Of a DNA stretch of 5,131 nucleotides, positions 1 to 5,131 are shown piece after piece. Position 1 is the first letter of the stretch, and each line of letters opens with the position of its first letter. The notes beneath the pieces were generated by a model. That model worked only from the letters and a program-made list of their open reading frames with translations. It made no database searches and had not been told where the DNA came from. The translations under genes and the position numbers were made by a program. The DNA comes from Planctomycetaceae bacterium (GTDB taxonomy: Bacteria; Planctomycetota; Planctomycetia; Pirellulales; Thermoguttaceae): positions 1 through 5,131 of the forward strand of contig JAIRLW010000144.1 of assembly GCA_031259095.1 (NCBI GenBank), given 5' to 3'.

Positions 1-76
1 GAAGACACGACAAAAATTATTTTGAATTTTCTTGCGTTTCGTAATAAAATTTGTAGAATGAGAAACTTTGAGAGAC

Positions 77-94
77 TTCTAGAGCGTGTTGACA
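77..94 (+). repeat. Left terminal inverted repeat of the MITE-like element
   Basis: TTCTAGAGCGTGTTGACA pairs with 219-236 with a single mismatch (A83 versus the G expected from the right end). It contains a perfect TTGACA (89-94) pointing into the element, but I see no good -10 box at the right distance. Confidence 0.75.
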
Positions 95-190
95 CTATTC
101 GCAAAATTGCAAAATTTAGGTGAAAATGGTTATATTTGAAGTCTTTTAAGTAAAAAAATGTTTTCCGAAATTCTTACTAGTCAACCCAAT

Positions 191-218
191 TTAACACCTA
201 TTTTCACTCTATTATAAA
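191..218 (+). promoter_or_regulatory. Candidate sigma70-type promoter inside the MITE-like element
   Basis: TTAACA (191-196) matches the -35 consensus at five of six bases. It is followed after 16 bp by TATAAA (213-218), which matches the -10 consensus at five of six. Transcription would start near 225, giving a leader of roughly 50 nt before the ATG at 274. A second TATAAA at 254-259 lies closer to the gene but has no recognisable -35 box. In AT-rich DNA such matches arise by chance, so this is tentative. Confidence 0.35.
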
Positions 219-236
219 TGTCAACACGCCCTAGAA
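219..236 (-). repeat. Right terminal inverted repeat of the MITE-like element
   Basis: TGTCAACACGCCCTAGAA is the inverted partner of 77-94 with one mismatch. Its inner edge overlaps the end of a promoter-like AT-rich stretch (191-218) that reads outward towards the gene at 274. Confidence 0.75.
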
Positions 237-273
237 ATTAACAAACAACCCTTTATAAACTTTTTAAAAAACG

Positions 274-2919
274 ATGAAAACTATTATTGTGTATTTTGTG
301 TTCTTTTTTGCCGCGGCTTGTTGTTTTGCGACGGAGACGGTTTACTTGGACAAGATCAGTCCTGATGACGTTTCGCAAGATCACGGGACATTGCAGGTCA
401 ATCGCGGAACCAATGGAAAAACATTGAGTATCGCCGGACAGACGTATAAACACGGTCTCGGAACTCACGCCAATTCAAAAATCGTTTACGAACTGCAAGG
501 ACACTACGAACGTTTCGAAGCAAAAGTCGGCGTTGACGACGCAATGAAAGATTATACGAAAAGCAGTGTTGTCTTTCAGGTTTTTGTTGACGGCGAAAAG
601 AAATTTGACAGCGGCGTTATGCGAATTAACGACGAACCCAAAAATGTCAATGTTGATCTCAACAACGCCGAAACGCTTGAACTCGTTGTCAACAACGCCG
701 GCGACGGAATCGAATGCGATCACGCGATTTGGGCGGACGCACAATTGTTTGAAGCGAAAAATAAAACCGTTCAAAACGATCCCGACTTTCGTTTGAAGTT
801 TAATTTGAACAATAATATCGTCAAAGAAATTTCCGGCGTTGTTTTGTTGAAAGGTTGTCGAACCGAAGAGCGAAAAGTTGTTGCCGAAAATATTAACTCA
901 AAAGAAGGACGGCAAGTTATCCGTATTGTCCGGGATAAAAACGGTAACAAAGCGAAAATTACCGATCGCGTTACCGCTGACAGCAGCGGCGGTTATTATT
1001 GGGAGACGGAAATTGTCGGGCTTGGTTCTACTTGGACAACGGCGATTAGACGTGTGATCGATTACGCGCCTTCGCAAAATAACAACACAAAAATCTGGAC
1101 GGCATGGAGCAATCCGTATTGCGGAAAAGATCAACAACACAACAAAATTGATCACACTTGGGTTAATCCTTTTCTGCCTCAACCATTGTTCGATGCGAAA
1201 CTTTATTACGGCTCGCGTCCGTTCAATATGAGCAATGTCAAACCTCACGAAGCGGTTCCTTATCATCGTGATTTATTTTGTATTCCGATGTTGTCTTATT
1301 TGGAATCGTCGGATCAAAACGGAACAACAGACAAAGATATTTCCGATTTTGGCGTAACGATTGCCCAAAATCCGTCGGACAAATTGCTTGATCTTAATTT
1401 GTTGTTACATCAAAATGGACGGAGTGTTTGGGAGTATCATCATCACCGGATTTCCAAAGAGACGCCGATTATTTTTCGGATGAATATTGTGCCGCACGAA
1501 TCGGATTGGCGCGGCGGGATGCGTTGGATGGTGAAGTCGTATCCCGAATATTTTAATCCGGTCAATCCGCTAAGCGATCAAATTGCCGGAACTGCATCTT
1601 ACTCAAATGCGGCGTCAACAATTTGTCAGCACGCCGAAAAATTACACAAAATGAATTATCGTGTGAATTGGCAGGCGAGTTTTGATTTTCCGTTCTTTGG
1701 CATGTTTATTCCACCGGTTGCGGATGATGTGAAGTGGAAATCGTTTGGCGGCAGAGAATACAGCATTCAACAATACCGCGAGGAAGCGCAGCAAATGAAA
1801 GACGCCGGATTTTACACGCTTAATTATTTCAATGTTTACGAAGTAGGAACACGTACAAAATATCCGCGACCGCCGAAAACCGTTCAAAACGATAACGATC
1901 TCTGGAGAAACAGTAATGATTTTTTGTACGAAAAACTTGGCGATGCAATTTTGATGTTGCCGAAAAAACCGTCTGAAGTTGTCGGCAAAAACGAACAGTT
2001 TGACGGCAAACCGATTTTTTCATGGAATGGCAGTGTGATTTTGGATTGCGGGGTTCCGTCGTACCGCGAGTTCTTGCTTGAACAAGCGAAATTGCATATC
2101 GAAAAAATTCCTGCTTCGTCGGGGATTTGTATTGACCGGCTTGACTGGTTGCGATGCTACAATTTGAATGCGGATGACAATTTGAGTTGGTATGCGAACC
2201 GGCGCAGTCAATCGTTTCTTATGTCGTGGCGCCGGCTCATGGAGAAACTCGGACCGCTGATGCACGACGCCGGTAAGGTGATTTACGTGAATAATCACGA
2301 TAAGCGGCTTGATGTTTTGAAATATGTTGACGGAATTTATGATGAGTTTACGTATTCGGGTGCGGCGTTGAATTTGACGGCGTTATTGACAATACGTAAA
2401 ACGGCGTTGGGCTGGACCGGCGAGCCGGAGAATTTTCAACCGGATCAGGATTCTTATTTACAAAGTCATCTTTATCTGGGCGTTTTCCCAACCGCGCCTG
2501 TTCCCGGTAATGATCATACCTTGCGGCCTTCGCCGGAGATGGACAGATTGTATATTGATTACGGACGTCTTTTCGCGCTTCTTGCGGGTAAAAAATGGGT
2601 GTTGCAGGCGCATTGTATTGAAGTAAAAAATAACGTTACAAATGAAGCCGTTACACGCAACAATATTGCGGTCAATCTTTTTGAAACGCCGCAAGGTTAT
2701 ATTATTCCTGTTTGTTTTGCCAAAGGCGAGACGGAAGTAGTGATTCGCAATGTTCCCGAATTGACGAATGCAAAAGAGCTCAAAGCGGAAGCGTTTTATC
2801 CTGCCGAAGAAAATCCGGCGGAAATTTCTGTGCAAAAAGTCGGTAATGAAATTAAATTGCAAGTTCCTGTAAAAAGAAATTGCGCTATGGTAAAACTTAC
2901 CGTAATTCAGCCAAATTGA
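274..2919 (+). CDS. Secreted NPCBM-domain protein, putative glycoside hydrolase
   Basis: This 881-residue exported protein probably binds and hydrolyses a glycan outside the cytoplasm; substrate and glycosidase family are unknown. Residues 1-19 form a signal peptide (MK, then a hydrophobic run rich in I, V, F and A, with likely cleavage after CFA). C16 follows AAA, a poor lipobox, so a lipoprotein is less likely. Residues 21-159 look like an NPCBM/NEW2 carbohydrate-binding module, with the hallmark YKHGLGTHANSKIVYEL near 58-74 and a conserved-looking VDD at 87-89. Residues 170-425 are beta-rich and Trp-rich. Residues 440-780 look like a (beta/alpha)8 barrel: strand-like NYRVNWQASFDF (461-472), GFYTLNYFNVYE (512-523), GICIDRLDW (617-625), VIYVNNHD (669-676) and DGIYDEFTYSG (686-696). 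D621 or D624, and D690 or E691, are candidate catalytic acids, by analogy with clans that place acids at strand ends. Residues 795-880 suggest a C-terminal beta-sandwich. The ATG is the first possible start because an in-frame TAA lies at 265-267. No Shine-Dalgarno motif is visible. The protein is complete. Secretion and NPCBM calls are firm; glycosidase activity is inferred. Confidence 0.88.
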   Translation: MKTIIVYFVFFFAAACCFATETVYLDKISPDDVSQDHGTLQVNRGTNGKTLSIAGQTYKHGLGTHANSKIVYELQGHYERFEAKVGVDDAMKDYTKSSVVFQVFVDGEKKFDSGVMRINDEPKNVNVDLNNAETLELVVNNAGDGIECDHAIWADAQLFEAKNKTVQNDPDFRLKFNLNNNIVKEISGVVLLKGCRTEERKVVAENINSKEGRQVIRIVRDKNGNKAKITDRVTADSSGGYYWETEIVGLGSTWTTAIRRVIDYAPSQNNNTKIWTAWSNPYCGKDQQHNKIDHTWVNPFLPQPLFDAKLYYGSRPFNMSNVKPHEAVPYHRDLFCIPMLSYLESSDQNGTTDKDISDFGVTIAQNPSDKLLDLNLLLHQNGRSVWEYHHHRISKETPIIFRMNIVPHESDWRGGMRWMVKSYPEYFNPVNPLSDQIAGTASYSNAASTICQHAEKLHKMNYRVNWQASFDFPFFGMFIPPVADDVKWKSFGGREYSIQQYREEAQQMKDAGFYTLNYFNVYEVGTRTKYPRPPKTVQNDNDLWRNSNDFLYEKLGDAILMLPKKPSEVVGKNEQFDGKPIFSWNGSVILDCGVPSYREFLLEQAKLHIEKIPASSGICIDRLDWLRCYNLNADDNLSWYANRRSQSFLMSWRRLMEKLGPLMHDAGKVIYVNNHDKRLDVLKYVDGIYDEFTYSGAALNLTALLTIRKTALGWTGEPENFQPDQDSYLQSHLYLGVFPTAPVPGNDHTLRPSPEMDRLYIDYGRLFALLAGKKWVLQAHCIEVKNNVTNEAVTRNNIAVNLFETPQGYIIPVCFAKGETEVVIRNVPELTNAKELKAEAFYPAEENPAEISVQKVGNEIKLQVPVKRNCAMVKLTVIQPN

Positions 2920-2932
2920 TTAGGATTTAAAA

Positions 2933-2945
2933 AACGGTAACCGTT
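2933..2945. repeat. Palindrome AACGGT-A-ACCGTT
   Basis: Six-base arms flank a central A, starting 14 bp after the upstream stop codon. The centre is too tight for a stable RNA hairpin on its own, so a DNA-binding site is more plausible than a terminator. Its right half is repeated at 2966-2975. AACGGT (2933-2938) could instead pair with ACCGTT at 2969-2974 as a long-loop stem. Confidence 0.5.
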
Positions 2946-2975
2946 CATATTCAAGAGAAATTTTTGTAACCGTTC
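2937..2975 (+). repeat. Direct repeat GTAACCGTTC, two copies 29 bp apart
   Basis: The 10-mer GTAACCGTTC occurs exactly at 2937-2946 and again at 2966-2975. The first copy overlaps the palindrome at 2933-2945. The arrangement could be a pair of operator half-sites or a chance repeat; nothing in the window names a regulator. Confidence 0.5.
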
Positions 2976-3107
2976 GCGCAGAATTCAACGTTATATTTTC
3001 GGCAAGCTTCATTACCATGTTTGAATTATTGCAACGATCAAAATATTGGTATTTTTGTTCTGTTAGGGATAACATGTTGGTAGAAAACTCTAAAAATTAA
3101 TTTTATT

Positions 3108-3131
3108 TCGATTCCAGTCGGCTGAAATCGA
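3108..3131. repeat. Imperfect inverted repeat (hairpin), 10-bp arms
   Basis: TCGATTCCAG (3108-3117) and CTGAAATCGA (3122-3131) form a 10-bp stem with a TCGG loop and one mismatch. The mismatch is C-A in a + strand transcript but G-U in a - strand transcript, so the fold is uninterrupted only in RNA from the - strand. TCGATT-AAA-AATCGA follows at 3128-3142 and overlaps the right arm, giving an alternative pairing. Confidence 0.5.
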
Positions 3132-3148
3132 TTAAAAATCGAATAGTA

Positions 3149-3176
3149 GTAGAGACGCAAGGCATTGCATCTCTAC
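3149..3176. repeat. Palindromic repeat, 12-bp arms, probably a dispersed element
   Basis: GTAGAGACGCAA (3149-3160) and TTGCATCTCTAC (3165-3176) form a 12-bp inverted repeat around GGCA, with one mismatch (C3156 against A3169) that becomes G-U on the - strand. From memory, palindromes built on GTAGAGACGC...GCGTCTCTAC are scattered between genes in several bacterial phyla, including cyanobacteria and Bacteroidetes. I therefore read this as a copy of a dispersed intergenic repeat; only a genome search can confirm it. No T-run follows on the + strand, so it is not an obvious terminator for the upstream gene. Confidence 0.6.
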
Positions 3177-3195
3177 GTAAATATCCAATGAATTT

Positions 3196-3201
3196 TATAA
3201 T
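3196..3201 (+). promoter_or_regulatory. Candidate -10 box for the ABC ATPase gene
   Basis: TATAAT matches the sigma70 -10 consensus exactly and lies 45 bp upstream of the GTG start. No good -35 box lies 16-18 bp upstream, where the right arm of the palindromic repeat (ending at 3176) sits. The promoter would be weak, activator-dependent or fortuitous. Confidence 0.3.
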
Positions 3202-3246
3202 CCATCAAAAAATAAAAAACGAAATTTCAAATCAAAAGAATATATT

Positions 3247-4542
3247 GTGATTAACATTGACCATATAAGCAAAGAGTATCGATTGGGAATGATCGGTTAT
3301 GGAACATTGATGCATGATCTTCAATCGATGTGGATGCGTTGGCGCGGCAAAGAAGACCCGAATCAACGTCTCGACGCAAGCAATTCCTCTGGTTCCGGGC
3401 GATTTCTCGCACTGGATAACGTCTCCTTTCAAGTTCGATGCGGTGAAACGCTTGGGATTATCGGTGCAAACGGAGCAGGTAAATCGACATTGCTCAAAAT
3501 TTTGTCGCGCATTACCGCACCAAGTAGCGGACGAATTATTTTCAGCGGACGAATTGCGTCGTTGCTGGAAGTTGGTACAGGATTCCATTTGGAATTGACC
3601 GGTCGGGAAAATATTTTTATGAACGGCGCGATTCTCGGAATGACTCGTCGTGAGATTCTTCGCAAGTTCGATCAAATTGTTGACTTTTCAGGAGTGGAAC
3701 GGTTTCTGGATACGCCGGTTAAACGTTATTCATCGGGGATGTATGTTCGGTTGGCTTTTGCGGTTGCGACACATTTAGACGCAGAAATATTGTTGGTGGA
3801 CGAAGTGTTGGCGGTTGGCGATACGGAATTTCAGAAAAAATGTCTTGGACGAATGCGCAACGCGACACAAAATGAAGGTCGAACCGTTTTATTTGTTTCC
3901 CATAATATGGAAGCGGTTCAACGGATTTGTAACAGAATTGTCTTGCTGGAACACGGTACAATGCAACTCGATACCGATCATGTTTCCGAAGCGATTAACC
4001 GTTATTCCGGTATGGTGTTACGTTCCGGCGAACCATATCAGTGGACCAACGAAACCGGACTTTATCGTGATCCTTTGTTCACTCCAATTCAAATCCGCTT
4101 AACAGACGCTCAACACAACACGTTGACCGAATTGATTCATCCCGACGACGACGTTTATGTGGAGATTGAAGGAACCATTGAACAACCTGATAGTAGTTTA
4201 GGAGTGGGATATGTTCTTTTTACGGAAGGCGGAGTTGCCTTGTTCACAACGTCGCAACACGATACGATTTCTGAAAAAGTTTCCAATCCCGTCACCGGAT
4301 CGGTAACATTTATTTCAAAATTACCGACACATTGGTTACATACCGGCGTTTATACGTTATCACTTTACGTCCATCAATATCGGGTTCGCAACCTCATTGA
4401 TCCGAGTGGACAAACGGTTCGCATCACGTTTCGGGTTGAAGGCGTGCCGGGGCATTCGCCGTATTGGGAACAACCGCGTTTAGGTTATTTCGCTCCGGTA
4501 ATTCCCTGGACTGTTACAGAAGGTGGTTTCAAGTTGAGCTGA
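3247..4542 (+). CDS. Polysaccharide-export ABC transporter ATP-binding protein, Wzt-like
   Basis: This 431-residue cytoplasmic ATPase should power export of a lipid-linked surface polysaccharide (O-antigen or teichoic-acid-type exporters, Wzt/TagH family) with a Wzm-like permease. The nucleotide-binding domain is intact: a divergent stretch at 10-52 typical of the family, Walker A GANGAGKS (73-80), the family motif LLEVGTGFHLELTGREN (106-122, where the Q-loop residue is usually replaced), signature YSSGM (161-165), Walker B ILLVDE (181-186), D-loop region AVGD (189-192) and switch H219. Residues 265-400 fit a Wzt-type C-terminal beta-sandwich, which in O-antigen transporters binds the modified glycan end. 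GTG at 3247 is chosen because translation from it begins INIDHISKEYRLG, the expected N-terminus, and an in-frame TAA at 3178-3180 is followed by no other usual start. Only a weak AAAAGAA precedes it. No permease gene adjoins it here. Family assignment is firm; the exported polymer is unknown. Confidence 0.93.
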   Translation: MINIDHISKEYRLGMIGYGTLMHDLQSMWMRWRGKEDPNQRLDASNSSGSGRFLALDNVSFQVRCGETLGIIGANGAGKSTLLKILSRITAPSSGRIIFSGRIASLLEVGTGFHLELTGRENIFMNGAILGMTRREILRKFDQIVDFSGVERFLDTPVKRYSSGMYVRLAFAVATHLDAEILLVDEVLAVGDTEFQKKCLGRMRNATQNEGRTVLFVSHNMEAVQRICNRIVLLEHGTMQLDTDHVSEAINRYSGMVLRSGEPYQWTNETGLYRDPLFTPIQIRLTDAQHNTLTELIHPDDDVYVEIEGTIEQPDSSLGVGYVLFTEGGVALFTTSQHDTISEKVSNPVTGSVTFISKLPTHWLHTGVYTLSLYVHQYRVRNLIDPSGQTVRITFRVEGVPGHSPYWEQPRLGYFAPVIPWTVTEGGFKLS

Positions 4543-4545
4543 GGT

Positions 4546-4577
4546 AACGTCCCCCTGCCTTAATAACGTTTTTTTTT
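4546..4577 (+). terminator. Weak candidate intrinsic terminator after the ABC ATPase gene
   Basis: AACGT (4546-4550) can pair with ACGTT (4566-4570) around a 15-nt loop. The stem runs into nine consecutive T residues (4569-4577). The T-run directly behind the stop codon fits an intrinsic terminator, but a five-base, AT-containing stem with a long loop is poor, so the call is tentative. Confidence 0.3.
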
Positions 4578-4749
4578 CAGTGGTCATTGCAAATTTTCGT
4601 ACAAATTGGCAAACCGCTTGTTTCGTAAGTCTTTATAACTTTTAGTTTTGTGTAAAACACTTTGGGCGGTTTTCCCTTTTCTATGTTTACTTACTGTAAA
4701 AAACTATGTTAAAAACCTGTTTCAAAACCGGTCGTTTTTGGTAGGGAAG

Positions 4750-4801
4750 TGTCAGGAAGTGAACCTGCGTCAGTGAACGGGTCCGTGAACAAAACCTGAC
4801 A
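4750..4801. repeat. Inverted repeat TGTCAGG/CCTGACA enclosing three GTGAAC motifs
   Basis: TGTCAGG (4750-4756) and CCTGACA (4795-4801) are exact inverted copies 38 nt apart. Between them GTGAAC occurs at 4759-4764, 4773-4778 and 4785-4790, with spacings of 14 and 12 bp. This is locally more GC-rich than its surroundings. It could be a structured RNA, a regulator-binding array or a decayed repeat; I cannot decide among these. Confidence 0.4.
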
Positions 4802-5006
4802 ATGACGGGTTTATTAGGGGGTTGTCACACCAGATTAGTGTCAATCAGTCTTCCGATTTTGTAATAGATTACGAAAGATTGCTTTTGACCAAGCGATCAA
4901 TTCGCCGTCTTTTCGCGGCATGTAACGGTTTGGTTGAGTCATTGTTCTAGTTCCTTATTTAATAGGGTAAAAGGAAAAGGGGTTACTGTTTTATTGCCGT
5001 TTTTCA

Positions 5007-5049
5007 TACAATACTGTCCGTACAACACTGTCCGTACAACACTTGTCCG
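5007..5049 (+). repeat. Tandem repeat, three units of about 14 bp
   Basis: TACAATACTGTCCG (5007-5020), TACAACACTGTCCG (5021-5034) and TACAACACTTGTCCG (5035-5049) lie head to tail. Unit 2 differs from unit 1 by one substitution, and unit 3 adds one T. The near-identity suggests recent slippage duplication or iterated protein-binding sites. Confidence 0.75.
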
Positions 5050-5058
5050 AAAAGGAGC

Positions 5059-5091
5059 GGCAACAAACAACTTGACGTTGGCAACAAACAA
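5059..5091 (+). repeat. Direct repeat GGCAACAAACAA, two copies
   Basis: The 12-mer occurs exactly at 5059-5070 and 5080-5091, with a 21-bp period. It follows the tandem repeat by nine bases. ACGTTGG (5075-5081) and CCAACGT (5095-5101) form a 7-bp inverted repeat that overlaps the second copy. Confidence 0.65.
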
Positions 5092-5131
5092 TTACCAACG
5101 TTAAACGAGCAGGAATAAACACTTGTTTTAA

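Larger units (their letters stand above)
77..236. mobile_element. MITE-like element, 160 bp, with 18-bp terminal inverted repeats
   Basis: The left end reads TTCTAGAGCGTGTTGACA (77-94). The right end (219-236) is its reverse complement except for one base (RC: TTCTAGGGCGTGTTGACA). Homology continues inward: the stretch around 111-132 (AAAATTTAGGTG then AAAATGGTT) resembles the reverse complement of 183-205, so much of the element is an imperfect palindrome. It has no coding capacity, so it could only move with a transposase supplied in trans. CTAG occurs at both ends (79-82 and 231-234). If CTAG is a target duplication, the true repeats are the 12 bp inside it, which would fit the YTAR duplications of IS5-group elements. 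A TA duplication (IS630/Tc1 type) is an equally simple reading. The family is inference; the inverted repeats are directly visible. It ends 37 bp before the start codon at 274. Confidence 0.7.
2920..3246. other. Intergenic spacer, 327 bp, repeat-bearing, no gene
   Basis: This AT-rich spacer separates the two genes. I find no supportable coding frame or RNA gene. It holds a 13-bp palindrome with a 10-bp direct repeat near its left end, two imperfect hairpins at 3108-3176 and a TATAAT box at 3196-3201. There is no classical GC-rich hairpin plus T-run directly behind the upstream stop codon. The length and content suggest that the two genes are transcribed separately. Confidence 0.6.
4543..5131. 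other. Non-coding stretch, 589 bp, with short repeats
   Basis: I find no coding frame with a plausible start and useful length on either strand, no tRNA-like T-arm and no rRNA. Only trivial open frames occur, such as 20 codons at 4802-4864. Visible structure includes a weak terminator candidate just after the ATPase gene and AAACCGC/GCGGTTT inverted copies (about 4612-4618 and 4669-4675). There is also a 7-bp inverted repeat enclosing three GTGAAC motifs, and tandem and direct repeats at 5007-5101. The region may be the long upstream region of a gene starting beyond the window. Confidence 0.55.

Noticed and set aside
1..123. Open frame from the window edge, 40 codons, ending at TGA 121-123 inside the MITE-like element.
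   Set aside because: It could be the tail of an upstream gene truncated by the insertion, but it is short, in AT-rich DNA, and shows no recognisable motif. The competing frame 3 is also open for 13 codons. Not enough for a gene call.
253..2862. Several antisense open frames of 64-134 codons across the first gene.
   Set aside because: They lie opposite a clearly coding frame with signal peptide and domains, and show no motifs of their own.
3232..4102. Antisense and alternate-frame open frames of 78-147 codons across the ABC ATPase gene.
   Set aside because: All overlap the intact Walker A to H-loop coding frame and have no recognisable features.
4802..4864. A 20-codon frame starting at ATG 4802 and rich in Gly and Leu.
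   Set aside because: Very short, with no ribosome-binding site and no recognisable motif; expected by chance.
4861..4872. Palindrome GTAAT-AG-ATTAC.
   Set aside because: Five-base AT-rich arms with a two-base centre are common by chance and have no clear partner gene.
5007..5101. CRISPR array.
   Set aside because: The units are 14-15 bp head to tail without unique spacers, and the 12-bp pair has only a nine-base spacer; this is not CRISPR architecture.

Overview
The window is AT-rich bacterial DNA with two complete, well-separated genes, both on the + strand, and repeat-rich spacers. Neither gene has a convincing Shine-Dalgarno sequence. The first encodes a secreted protein with an NPCBM-type carbohydrate-binding module, a fold common in Planctomycetes, Verrucomicrobia and Lentisphaerae. 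I therefore lean towards a low-GC member of the PVC group (for example a planctomycete), but the window holds no phylogenetic marker and this is inference.

Layout. Bases 1-273 hold no confident gene. Most of this stretch (about 77-236) is a 160-bp element with 18-bp terminal inverted repeats differing at one base. It resembles a MITE (a non-autonomous insertion element) and may bring its own promoter to the gene behind it. Bases 274-2919 encode an 881-residue exported protein: signal peptide, NPCBM module, a long middle beta-rich part, a probable (beta/alpha)8 glycosidase-like domain and a C-terminal beta-sandwich. Bases 2920-3246 are a 327-bp spacer with a palindrome, a 10-bp direct repeat and two imperfect hairpins, one of which looks like a dispersed palindromic repeat. 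A possible -10 box follows. Bases 3247-4542 encode a 431-residue Wzt-type ATPase of a polysaccharide-export ABC transporter, starting at GTG. Bases 4543-5131 contain no gene I can support, but have a weak terminator candidate and several short direct and inverted repeats, including a three-unit 14-bp tandem repeat.

How the genes relate. Both concern extracellular carbohydrate: one probably binds and cleaves glycans outside the cytoplasm, the other powers export of a surface polysaccharide. The 327-bp spacer, separate promoter signals and repeats argue against one operon. No membrane permease partner for the ATPase lies in the window, so it is either an orphan or has its partner elsewhere. I see no RNA gene, CRISPR array, transposase gene or clear novel multi-gene system. 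The most unusual element is the MITE-like insertion immediately upstream of the glycosidase-like gene.
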